64,000 nt of DNA from Adiantum capillus-veneris (taxonomy: Eukaryota > Streptophyta > Polypodiopsida > Polypodiales > Pteridaceae), in NCBI GenBank assembly GCA_014529385.2, contig CM043944.1, positions 80,384,384-80,448,383 on the forward strand, in the 5' to 3' direction. How positions within the stretch are numbered: the first letter of the stretch is position 1; each line of letters begins with the position of its first letter. Made by a program: the position numbers and the translations under genes. The notes under the pieces were generated by a model, which saw only the letters and a program-made list of their open reading frames with translations, did not search any database and was not told where the DNA came from. This document shows positions 1 to 8,572 of the stretch, piece by piece.

Positions 1-40
1 TGCACTCAAATGTTGAAATGGATGTGAAATTCATGCTGTG

Positions 41-64
41 AGACATCATACGCGTATGATGTCT
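41..64. repeat. Perfect palindrome, copy 1
   Basis: A 24-bp perfect palindrome with core ACATCATACGCGTATGATGT. The same core recurs at 11476-11505, 11758-11787, 11883-11912 and 12171-12200 in the leader of element A. Flanking sequence here differs from the leader copies. Confidence 0.9.
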
Positions 65-1674
65 TTTCTTAAAATGTTGGTCTTTTTGTGCAAAGAATGC
101 TTTGTGCTAGTGCCCTAAGCCCTGCTAACTAGTTTTCAACTTAAAAAGTCATCAGTTTAGCTAAAAAGCCCCCTTATAGGCATTTCAGTCTCCGAAGTCG
201 TCTTTTTGCCTTGGAGTTGAATTTCTTCAACTTTTCTTCTCGAGAGTTGCATTTCCAGCTCATTGGATATGTTGTGAAGCCACCTATTTGGTTGAACTTG
301 ACTTTGGCTCCCCGTTCTCCATCTTTCTCCATTTGGTTGCCCGAAAGCGTCTTTTTCACCATCGGTAAGTGAATCAGCTTTCTTTTGGGTTTTGCTTGCA
401 AACATAAGTCATCCATGTATATTTGAAGCTGCTTGTGAAGTTTCATGTCATTTGGTCGTCAATTTTAGCCGTTATGCCAAAATGACGCTTTGTGTGTCCG
501 CAGCCGAATCGGTTGTTCCGACCTACTTTTGGTGATCCAAACCCGGAGATACTCCATGGTTGCATTGCCCTCGATGTTGTTAAGCTTCCTGAGAAGTTTT
601 GTGTCGTTTCGACAACTTTTTCCTGTTTGCCTCTTGCAGGCTCTGTTGACCTAGGGTTTTTCAAGTCGTTCTTTCTCGAGCTTTGAGTGTTAGAAACCCA
701 TCTTCTATGTTAGGGTAACCCACCTCTAAGTTCTTGCAAGGTTTGGTAAGGCGGTTGTGCCCCTACCTAGCGTTCTTCCCCATTCTCCGTCTGCTCTTGT
801 TTCTTGGTTTTGGTCAGTTTTCGCGACAAAAGTTAACGATAAGCATCAAAAGCTTATGGCAACGAGTCTACCTCTCATGTCTGGTGTCCTCTGAGCTCTC
901 GTAGCAGTCGTAGAAGGCGGTAGAAGGTCGGATGCTCCTGTGTGCTCTTTGCTCTCTCCAAGAAGGTAATAGTGGAAATGAGCTTGAAAGTGATGTGAAA
1001 AATACTTAACTTCGGGCTTCCCGGATCACTTGTTACCAAATTTGACATGTGCTCCTATCTCGTCGTGATATGCACTTTAGGATTTGAAATTTCTCAATTT
1101 GGACTCCATTTGACCTATTTCTGAGAAATCTGTCCACTTTGCCAAAATTCTGTCATTTCGGGCTTTCCGCAACTTTTTCAGAATTGTACCCCATTTTTAC
1201 CATGGGTTGCCCTTGTCATTAGGACCATCACCGTCTATTCTTTTCTTTTTTCCGATCTCATTTCACCTGCTTTTTTTATTTTTCTTTTACTTTTATTAAG
1301 AAAATCATAAAAAATAAAGGAAAATAGAAAATTGAAGCCAAAAAATTCCAAACATACACGATAAATAGCCGGTAACCCTGTGTATATGAATATACACTTA
1401 TTTGTGATTTCTGGACTTGGATTACCACTTTTTTCCACTTTTTAGCTCCAAACACACTCTTATTTAGTGACATTTACACGTCTAGAGACCCAAATTCATC
1501 ATTTGATCTCTTCTTGTTGCAAAACAAGGTATATAAGGGCATAAATATTATCAATATCCGCAATCAAACATAAAAATTGCAAAATCATGTAAGACACTGC
1601 CCTTGTAATATAATTTTTGTTTTTCTTTGTTTTTGGCGCTTGTAGCTGCTTTGTAACTCCTGTATACCTGTATA

Positions 1675-1687
1675 CCTCCCCCCCTCC
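1675..1687 (-). other. Candidate polypurine tract of element A
   Basis: The plus strand reads CCTCCCCCCCTCC, which is a 13-base purine tract on the minus strand just downstream of the last open frame of element A. That is where plus-strand DNA synthesis of an LTR retrotransposon is primed. No clear TG LTR start follows it, so the call is positional. Confidence 0.45.
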
Positions 1688-1709
1688 TAGTTTGAGTCCT
1701 CCCGGACGA

Positions 1710-2612
1710 CTATGAAGTGTCTGTGGGCGAAGCATTGTAGTTGTTTTGGTCATAAGTTCCCAATGCAATTGTAGAGCGATGATACAACAGTCTTTCCAAT
1801 AAAGCTGCTCTTTGTTTGATTGAAGGATTGGTGGTCGGGTTTTGGATTGGTTTTGGCACTTCGGTAGTAGAATCAGTAGATGGATTCTTCTTCACTTTGT
1901 TGTTCTTTTTTACAATCCAAATCTGCTTCCGCTTCACTTGTGCTTGCCACAAACTCTTTGCGACCCAAACCTGCTTTGTCCTTTGTGTTGATTTCCTCGC
2001 CTTGAAATACCTAGGAGTTTCCGTTGATTGTACTGAAGGGAGTTCCTGTTTACAAATCTTTGGGATCCAAATTTGCTTGCTATAGCTTTGTGCCGTCATG
2101 AACTTCTTTGGAATCCAGATCTGTTTCATTGTCCTTGATTGTCTGGAATCACTCTGTTGTCTGGTATTGAAGACTCTGTCTTCCACCTTTGTGTTCTCTG
2201 GCACAACCTTTTTTGGTCTCCATACCAATTTTGACTCCGTTTTTTCCCAAGGTTGAGCTGTTGTATTATTGCTTGTTTTCCTTATCCACTGTTGAGAATT
2301 CCTCGTCAAAGAGTAATCCGGTTGTATAGAAACTTTTGGTTGCCATTGCTTCTTCTTTTTCTCTGGTTGTTGTTTATCTTTGTCTTTGGATTCGTCCTTT
2401 GGAGTTGGCTTTTCTCCTTTGGTGAACTTAACTGATTGACTTTCACCTTCGTATTTGATAAGCACTGATTTAGAACTCCAGTCAATCATTGCATTGTATT
2501 GCTTCTGCCATGGTTGTCCTAGCAATAATGGTTGTTGTGTAGCTTGGTCTTCAACCACGTAAAACATATGCGGATACACATACTGGTTAATCGGATATGT
2601 AAAACTGTGCAT
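1710..2612 (-). CDS. Element A 3' frame: end of second aspartic protease plus Trp/Lys repeats
   Basis: This 300-residue frame lies downstream of the integrase, where plant gypsy elements usually have nothing or an env-like gene. Residues about 1-60 hold the pattern LLLGQPW that closes a retropepsin fold, so they continue by frameshift the DSGA-containing half encoded at 2519-3457. The rest is lysine-rich and low in complexity. It carries at least six short repeats of the type KQ(I/V)W(I/V)xK: QWQPK, LVWRPKK, KQIWIPKK, KQIWIPK, KQVWVAK and KQIWIVKK. No signal peptide or membrane segment is seen, so it does not look like an envelope gene. The function of the repeat tail is unknown; a basic tail could bind nucleic acid, but that is inference. 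Confidence 0.6.
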   Translation of the reverse strand: MHSFTYPINQYVYPHMFYVVEDQATQQPLLLGQPWQKQYNAMIDWSSKSVLIKYEGESQSVKFTKGEKPTPKDESKDKDKQQPEKKKKQWQPKVSIQPDYSLTRNSQQWIRKTSNNTTAQPWEKTESKLVWRPKKVVPENTKVEDRVFNTRQQSDSRQSRTMKQIWIPKKFMTAQSYSKQIWIPKICKQELPSVQSTETPRYFKARKSTQRTKQVWVAKSLWQAQVKRKQIWIVKKNNKVKKNPSTDSTTEVPKPIQNPTTNPSIKQRAALLERLLYHRSTIALGTYDQNNYNASPTDTS

Positions 2613-3457
2613 CCGACAGTTTTGATTGAATTCTCAGAGTAACTCTTTAACTCTTGCTTGGTAGTTTGTAGTTTAGTGTCATTTGTCAATTGTCTATACA
2701 AACTGAGTGAAAGTAGGTTAGCTTGAGCTCCTGAATCCAATAGTGCTCTGGCTTTGATTCGGTTGGTTCCTACTTTGCATTCAATGATGGGTTCTTCTTT
2801 GTCATTATCCATTTCTGTTATACTGACTGCGTTTATTTGTATTGCTCCTTCATTGCGGTGTTTCTGACGTAGTAGTCTTCTTTTCTCCATTCTTTCTTTC
2901 GCCTCGGTTTGCGCTTCCTCCAAAATCATTTTCTTTTTCTGGACACGCCGCTTTTCTTGATGTATTTTGAGAAGCATGTCTTGGGTTAGCGGCAAAAGAT
3001 ACTTTTTCACTTTGCATCCACTAATCCAATTGGGCATTTCTTCTCCGTCTAATGTAGCAAGCTTGACGGCTCCACTTGGTGATAGATCTTGAATCACCAG
3101 AGGTCCCATCCCTCGCTTTTTAAGCTTCTTAGCATGCTGTTTCAGAGTGTAAACTAGGACATAGTCCCCAACCTTAAACTCTTTAGTCCGCACATGCTTA
3201 TCAAAAAATTCTTTTTGTCGCCTTTTTTGAGCGTAGATAGAAGCTACTGCTTTTAGACGAAGCTCATCTAGCTTTTCCAGGTCATCTATTCTATCAGAAA
3301 GCTCGTGCCCTGTCCACTCTAGATCCTTAGCCACCCTTAAGGTTGAAATCAAGAATTCTATTGGTAAGATAGCATTTAGCCCAAAAACCATGTTATATGG
3401 GGTCGTTCCTATTGATGTTTTATATGCTACCCTATATGCCCATAATGTTGAATGCAA
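2519..3457 (-). CDS. Element A integrase C-terminal region fused to a second retropepsin half
   Basis: Residues 1-165 are the end of a gypsy integrase: the LHSTLWAYRVAYKTSIGTTP block, an SH3-like GDYVLVYTLKQ segment and the MPNWISGCKVKKY block. Residues 165-205 form a charged helix rich in K, E and R. Residues 222-290 then read as the first half of an aspartic protease, with the catalytic motif LLDSGAQANLL (Asp241). It overlaps the next frame, which supplies the second half, so a frameshift near 2560 separates the two. The frame is entered from the integrase core by reading through a TAG at 3467. A separate protease already sits upstream of RT in this element, so this is a second one. Confidence 0.7.
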   Translation of the reverse strand: MHSTLWAYRVAYKTSIGTTPYNMVFGLNAILPIEFLISTLRVAKDLEWTGHELSDRIDDLEKLDELRLKAVASIYAQKRRQKEFFDKHVRTKEFKVGDYVLVYTLKQHAKKLKKRGMGPLVIQDLSPSGAVKLATLDGEEMPNWISGCKVKKYLLPLTQDMLLKIHQEKRRVQKKKMILEEAQTEAKERMEKRRLLRQKHRNEGAIQINAVSITEMDNDKEEPIIECKVGTNRIKARALLDSGAQANLLSLSLYRQLTNDTKLQTTKQELKSYSENSIKTVGCTVLHIRLTSMCIRICFTWLKTKLHNNHYC

Positions 3458-3466
3458 CTTCTGGTC

Positions 3467-4459
3467 CTAGTCAGTTCTCGACTCAGATACAATCTTCGTG
3501 AGGACCGTGCATATGGTTTTGTTTGTTGCTTCAGCTTGTCCGTTTGCTTGTGGATGATACGGGGCTGATTTCCTATGGATTACCATGAATTCATCTAGAA
3601 GGATCTCTATCACTTCATTTATAAAATGTGTGCCTCGATCACTCACAATTTCTATTGGCAATCCATATCGTACAAAGACGTATTCATATAGAAACTGTGC
3701 CGTGGTCCTGGCATCTGCTTTTTGAGTTGCCTTTGCTTCGACCCACTTTGTTAGATAGTCTGTAGCCACAATGATGTATTGTGCATGAGTCTTATATGCA
3801 GGAGGTGAAATGGGTCCGACATAATCAATCCCCCATTTTGCAAAATCTCTTGCCCCCATCATTGGTCTAAGCGGCATATCATCTCTTTTAAGTGGTACTT
3901 TGGTCCGCTGACAGTCATCACACCGTTTAACGTATTCCTCAGCGTCCATATGTAATGTTGGCCACCATATTCCTATGGCTAAGACAAGTTTTGTTGTCTT
4001 ATCACCTGAGAAATGGCCTCCACCTACTCCTCCATGAGCTTGCTCCAGGATTATCACATACTCAGTCTCTGATGCGCAAATCCTAATCTGGTTGTCTTTA
4101 CCTCTCTTATAGAGTTGATCTCCTATTAAAGCGTAATCTCTAGCTTCTGTCTCTACAGATTTCTGACGAGCTTTTGACGTTCCTTCTGGGAAATTTCTAT
4201 TTGTGAGATATTCAACAATATATTGACTCCATTCTGGAGCGATCATTATCTGATATAATGTCGAATACTCTGCTGGCGGTTTTGATGAACATACAATACA
4301 TACAGTGACATATTCATGTACGCTTTCTTTCATTCCTGGCCAATAGACTCCCAATTGTAACAAATTCCTATATGTGTTCCTTCTTGAACAATGAAATGCA
4401 CATTCTTGAACATGTGCTTCGCGTAGATATATATTATATTCCTCAGGATTGATGCATAG
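3467..4459 (-). CDS. Element A integrase: zinc-binding domains and catalytic core
   Basis: Integrase inserts the cDNA into the host genome. The frame is open from just after a TGA at 4460. It starts with the His-His and Cys-Cys half of a first HHCC module (ending CIVC), followed by a second complete module (AHGGVGGGHF ... CDDCQRTK). The catalytic core follows, with D in WGIDYVGPI, D in IVSDRGTHF and E in GQAEATNK, the DD35E arrangement. The two HHCC modules, each preceded by a W-S-Q block, look like an internal tandem duplication. A TAG at 3467 interrupts the join to the C-terminal region. Confidence 0.8.
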   Translation of the reverse strand, partial: LCINPEEYNIYLREAHVQECAFHCSRRNTYRNLLQLGVYWPGMKESVHEYVTVCIVCSSKPPAEYSTLYQIMIAPEWSQYIVEYLTNRNFPEGTSKARQKSVETEARDYALIGDQLYKRGKDNQIRICASETEYVIILEQAHGGVGGGHFSGDKTTKLVLAIGIWWPTLHMDAEEYVKRCDDCQRTKVPLKRDDMPLRPMMGARDFAKWGIDYVGPISPPAYKTHAQYIIVATDYLTKWVEAKATQKADARTTAQFLYEYVFVRYGLPIEIVSDRGTHFINEVIEILLDEFMVIHRKSAPYHPQANGQAEATNKTICTVLTKIVSESRTD

Positions 4460-5218
4460 TCATAAAACATGATCATTTCCCAATTGATACAACCTTCCTG
4501 CAACCAATTGAAGATTCTTGGATTGCTGAATAGCAATATGTTTCTGGTTGTATTCTCTTCTATCGAACTCTCCTCCATAGGTTAATAGGTTAACGACATT
4601 TTGAGACCACTTCGGTATCATTTCTATGTTGAACAAGTACGCGTCTGGCATGTCGTCATCTACTCCTATAGGGTCTTCTCCATTCGTCAATCGCGAAAGA
4701 TGATCAGCTCTAAGATGTGTTTTTCCTTTCTTTACTACTACCGTGAAGTCGAATTCCAGTAAGATAATGAACCATCTCACTATTCTCCCGGTATTGCATG
4801 GTTTATTCACTAGGTAGAGCAAGGCTTGGTGATCCGTAAAAAACACAAACTTGTTGGCTAGAAGATAATGCCGAAATTTCTTCACAGCATATATCATTCC
4901 TAATCCCTCTCGCTCTATTGTGGTGTAATTCTTCTCTGCATTGTTGAGCTGTCGACTGGCGTAACAAATAGGAAAATCCATGTTTCCTTCTTCTGGCTGA
5001 GCCAGAATGCATCCTATTGCATATGCCGACGCATCTATATGCACATGGAATATCTTCTCCCAATCTGGTGATTTCAAGACTGGAGCAGTAATGAGTGCCT
5101 CTTTCAATTTCTTGAACGATTCCTCACACTCCTCTGTCCATTCAAAGTTCACTATTAGCCTGTAAAGTGGTTGGCCTATTATAGCGTACATGTAAATGAA
5201 TCGTCTATAATTCCGCAA
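4460..5218 (-). CDS. Element A RNase H and first integrase-adjacent module
   Basis: Residues 1-170 are a gypsy RT-linked RNase H: VHIDASAYAIGCILAQ, the YASRQLN block, TIEREGLGMIYAVKKFRHYL and FFTDHQALLYL. These belong to the enzyme that removes RNA from the RNA-DNA hybrid. The tail starts the first copy of the duplicated module (IPKWSQ ... GRLYQLGNDHVL) and stops at a TGA that sits where CGA would be expected, consistent with CpG deamination. The frame joins the upstream RT by a frameshift near 5215. Confidence 0.8.
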   Translation of the reverse strand: MRNYRRFIYMYAIIGQPLYRLIVNFEWTEECEESFKKLKEALITAPVLKSPDWEKIFHVHIDASAYAIGCILAQPEEGNMDFPICYASRQLNNAEKNYTTIEREGLGMIYAVKKFRHYLLANKFVFFTDHQALLYLVNKPCNTGRIVRWFIILLEFDFTVVVKKGKTHLRADHLSRLTNGEDPIGVDDDMPDAYLFNIEMIPKWSQNVVNLLTYGGEFDRREYNQKHIAIQQSKNLQLVAGRLYQLGNDHVL

Positions 5219-8200
5219 TGTCCCATAAAGCTCTGTACTTGTTTCGCATTTGTTGGTCTAGGCATATCCACTATAACTTTTATCTTCTCTAAATCCGTGG
5301 ATATTTCGTTTTGTGAGACAATATGTCCCAGAATTCTGCCCTGTCGGACCATAAACACACATTTCTCAGGATTGAGACAAATACGATATGTCCTACATTT
5401 CTCAAATACTTTTCTTAGGTGTTCTAGATGCTCATCTCTTAGAAGAGAATGTACACATAAGTCATCCATATATATTTCTAGAAACAACCTTAAGTATTCT
5501 TTGAAAGCATGCGTCATCAGCCTCTGGAAGGTTGCGGGAGCATTGGTTAGACCAAAAGGCATAACCCTATAAGCATAGATTCCCCACTCCGTTGCAAAAG
5601 CTGTTTTATGTTGATCTTCCAGTGCTATGGCTAGCTGGTTATATCCTGAAAAACCATCAAGAAAAGAGTATGCTGTTTTCCCTGATACACGCTCTAGAAC
5701 ATGATCAGTTATCGGTAGGGGATAATTGTCCCTGATTGTTGCAGCATTCACTTTCTTTAAGTTGACACACACTCGGAGTTTTTCGTTCTTCTTGGGTACT
5801 ACCAAAATCGGAGATACCCAATCGGTGTGTTCAATCTCGTATATGAATTCAGCTTCCATTAGCTTATCTATCTCTTCTTTGATTCGCTTAGAAAATGTAT
5901 CATTATATGTGTATGGTCTCTGTCTGCTAGGCTTTGCGTCTTGTTTCAGTGGGATTGTGCGTTGGCATATCGATGGGTCAACTCCCTTTAAGTCCTTATA
6001 AGACCATGCAAACACATCCCTATACTCTCTGAGAAGACTCAAAAGTCTCTCTTCCTCGCCTGGAGACAAATCTGTGGCTATGTACACCGGTCTAGGTGGC
6101 TCACCTGGAGCTGCTAAATCAACTTTTTTTGCATCCTCCGGTCCGTCATAAGATTCGTTCTCCTTTCTGTCTCGAACAGGTGGGGTTAATACCACCTTCC
6201 TATCCTCTATTGTGAATTTCCTATAGTGAGAGGGAACATCCATGTTTTCCTTGATTTTGGCGTTTTCGTCCTCTCCACTCTCAATTTCTGTCGTCCAAAC
6301 TTCTTTCAGAGTTTTCTTGAGCTCTCTGTACTTGTTTCTACGTTCTAGCTTGGACTCCGTGTGTTCTCTGTTTCGCTTGTTCTTTTCTGATTTTTCAGTT
6401 TCAGTTTTTGTTCCATTCCTTTGAACTCGATTTCTTGAGCCTCTTTTGTCTTTTCGTAAGCTCTTTTGATCATTGCCTCTCATTCTTCCAGAAATCTTGT
6501 CCTTAACACAATCGTCTGCCTTTACTAGCATTAGGAATTGATTTTTTCCCCTTATTCTAGGCATCGGATTGGTTCTAACCCCCGTTGTTTTTTTCTTTGC
6601 TCTATAGCGTTTCTGGCGTTGTTTAGTTTGGTTTGGAAAATCATAAAATCGGACATCCGTTATAGTTTCTTCGTTTCCGCTTGAATTGTCCGTTGACTCG
6701 TTGTCTGCTTCATTTCCCCACTCTGGATGATCCGGAATTTCGTGAAACACCTCTTCTTCATCTTCCTTTTCCAGTGTATCGTTCTTTTCAGTTTCTTTTT
6801 CGAGTACAGTTCTCAACATGAAGTACGGAACCATGTCGTACCCGTCCTTGTCGCAAAATTTCGTTGTGGGACCATCCGAAATTGCACAAACATCTAGGGT
6901 TGCTAGAATGTGTGTCCATTCTAATGGTTCAAGTGTGTCCTCTGGAAAGGGTTCTCCTATATAAGTTTCGTCTTCGATAGCCCTTTCTAAAACACATTCT
7001 TCTCGTTTCAGACTTCCACATTTCGAAGCTCCACACATCCATAACTCCTTGGGTTTACCTAACCAAGCTGGAAATTCGGATCCCGACAAAGTAGCTGAAT
7101 CAAACTCCTCCACCGGTGTTTGGTTCACATCTTTGTAGCTATGGTCTTTCAGGTTCACACGTGTAGTGGTTTCCATATTTCTCAGGTATATGTGATCGTA
7201 GCCCCAATCCTGGACCATTTTCAACTGTCTCATGAATGGTCGTCCCAGTATGATATCATAGTTATTCTCCTTGCCAAAATCGACAATAGCAAAAGTATGT
7301 TCGTATTCAATGCCGCAAGAAGTCACTACAACTTTCTCTAATAACCCCATAGGTTTCTCCATGTGTCCATCTGCTAATTGGAGTTTCAACCTGGTCTTCC
7401 TTATTGCTGGTTTCCCCCATTTTTTCCAGATTTCTTTTGTAGCAATGGCTACCCCAGCTCCGCTGTCCAGTATTGCCATCGTGTTCACTCCTTGGAATTC
7501 AACTGGTAAGGTTGTATTCCCCTCTTCACCTTCGCAATACTCTCCGACCTTGTTTAAGGGTACATGCTTAGCGTTCTTTTGTGGTTTACTCAGCTCTTGT
7601 ATACCCTCTTTCAGTCTCGATGTTGGGTCTTTTATCCCGAATTTCTCCAAGAATTTTCCTACAGTGGTCCACATATGTGGTCTTAGCCTCAAAAGCTCAG
7701 CTAGAGTGATAGTGCATGTCACTAGTGTTGACAAGATCTCTATCAATCCTTGCGAGTCCATGACTTTTTCTGATGAAATTCTTCGTGAGGGAAGTGCTCT
7801 AGTCTCGGATTTTGCTTCATACTCTCCTAAGTATGAAGGTAAGGTATTCAATGAGTGAGGTTTGCTCTCCATTTTTCTAACAGAGCCCTCATCTCCCCAG
7901 TAAGATTGCAGATCCAAGTCCACTTGAGATCCTGCCTCAAATTCCACTATGGGAGGATTCCTGATGTCCTTTTCCCAATTTGTCTGATTAGCTTGGCAAC
8001 TTAGCTCGTTTGCAAAGTTTGCCTCTCTCACTTGTTTCCAAAATTCATTGTAATCCTCATCTCTTCCGTAAGACCTCTGTATGACTGGATGAAAACTCTC
8101 TATCTCCTGATCGGTTGTGTTCAGCACTATGCGGTCATCCTTGTGTGTATGTTTAGGCTTTTGTGCACTGGGAGTCTTTTCAGCTACCCGTGAAATGATA

Positions 8201-8316
8201 GTCTCCTTCTGAATTGGGTTTTCCGTTCCACAATTCATTGTTTCTTTTGGTGGTTCTAATAAGGCTTGCGCAGTCTCGATCATTCTCTGGCACATTTCAA
8301 GTCTCTGCTTTTCCAA
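5179..8316 (-). CDS. Element A protease-reverse transcriptase polyprotein
   Basis: This frame is 1045 residues long. Residues 1-265 are charged linker. A retropepsin follows with AILDSGAG (Asp284) and the closing IILGRPF near 355-361. A very long acidic and basic spacer (about 400-740) separates it from the RT. The RT covers about 790-985, with VCVNLKKVN, the DGFSGYNQ block, MPFGLTNAPATFQR and the catalytic YMDD at 949-952; the other gypsy RTs in this window have FIDD. The frame ends by frameshift just before the RNase H. Upstream at 8317-8572 the same frame continues through a single TAA as a charged, helix-like stretch, so the true polyprotein began further upstream. Confidence 0.85.
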   Translation of the reverse strand: MEKQRLEMCQRMIETAQALLEPPKETMNCGTENPIQKETIISRVAEKTPSAQKPKHTHKDDRIVLNTTDQEIESFHPVIQRSYGRDEDYNEFWKQVREANFANELSCQANQTNWEKDIRNPPIVEFEAGSQVDLDLQSYWGDEGSVRKMESKPHSLNTLPSYLGEYEAKSETRALPSRRISSEKVMDSQGLIEILSTLVTCTITLAELLRLRPHMWTTVGKFLEKFGIKDPTSRLKEGIQELSKPQKNAKHVPLNKVGEYCEGEEGNTTLPVEFQGVNTMAILDSGAGVAIATKEIWKKWGKPAIRKTRLKLQLADGHMEKPMGLLEKVVVTSCGIEYEHTFAIVDFGKENNYDIILGRPFMRQLKMVQDWGYDHIYLRNMETTTRVNLKDHSYKDVNQTPVEEFDSATLSGSEFPAWLGKPKELWMCGASKCGSLKREECVLERAIEDETYIGEPFPEDTLEPLEWTHILATLDVCAISDGPTTKFCDKDGYDMVPYFMLRTVLEKETEKNDTLEKEDEEEVFHEIPDHPEWGNEADNESTDNSSGNEETITDVRFYDFPNQTKQRQKRYRAKKKTTGVRTNPMPRIRGKNQFLMLVKADDCVKDKISGRMRGNDQKSLRKDKRGSRNRVQRNGTKTETEKSEKNKRNREHTESKLERRNKYRELKKTLKEVWTTEIESGEDENAKIKENMDVPSHYRKFTIEDRKVVLTPPVRDRKENESYDGPEDAKKVDLAAPGEPPRPVYIATDLSPGEEERLLSLLREYRDVFAWSYKDLKGVDPSICQRTIPLKQDAKPSRQRPYTYNDTFSKRIKEEIDKLMEAEFIYEIEHTDWVSPILVVPKKNEKLRVCVNLKKVNAATIRDNYPLPITDHVLERVSGKTAYSFLDGFSGYNQLAIALEDQHKTAFATEWGIYAYRVMPFGLTNAPATFQRLMTHAFKEYLRLFLEIYMDDLCVHSLLRDEHLEHLRKVFEKCRTYRICLNPEKCVFMVRQGRILGHIVSQNEISTDLEKIKVIVDMPRPTNAKQVQSFMGHCGIIDDSFTCTL

Positions 8317-8572
8317 TTACGCGTTTGGGTATGTCATCCACCTCTGTTCTTGTGTTTGGTTGTTCTTTAACCTAGCTTCGTAAGCTCTCATCAGTGCGTC
8401 CAATGGTTCGTGTAATTTGTCGACTAGCACTGATTCCCCTGAGCTTAAGCTCGTTGTTTCTTTGATACTCTTTTGTTTCGTTCTTTCCGGGCTCATCTCT
8501 CGTTTCCCGTTTCGACTCTCAAGTTTTTCTAATCTATCTTTAGTTCGCTTTAGCTAGAATAGCGTCTTCACG

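Larger units (their letters stand above)
1..1709. other. Non-coding left end of element A (3' side), no gene seen
   Basis: Nothing here reads as a conserved protein. It contains one copy of the element-A palindrome (41-64), a 23-nt island resembling the reverse-transcriptase YMDD codons (402-424) and, at the right edge, a pyrimidine run that is a polypurine tract on the minus strand. By position it should be the 3' non-coding end or 3' LTR of minus-strand element A. By eye it does not match the 5' LTR at 12736 onward, apart from a short TAAGGCGGTT stretch near 747. The 3' LTR is therefore not delimited. Confidence 0.5.

Noticed and set aside
747-790. Possible 3' LTR edge of element A (TAAGGCGGTT shared with 12736 region)
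   Set aside because: Only about ten bases plus TAGCG match; the following several hundred bases do not, whereas the two LTRs of one element should be close.
1525-1545. TATATAAGG on the plus strand as a promoter
   Set aside because: It points against the orientation of element A and no plus-strand gene follows.
1816-2085. Plus-strand open frame with many Phe and Cys
   Set aside because: It is the antisense reading of the Trp/Lys repeat region, whose codon pattern keeps this frame open.
1710-2612. Envelope-like gene in element A
   Set aside because: No signal peptide, membrane span or glycosylation-rich domain; the start is a protease half and the rest basic repeats.
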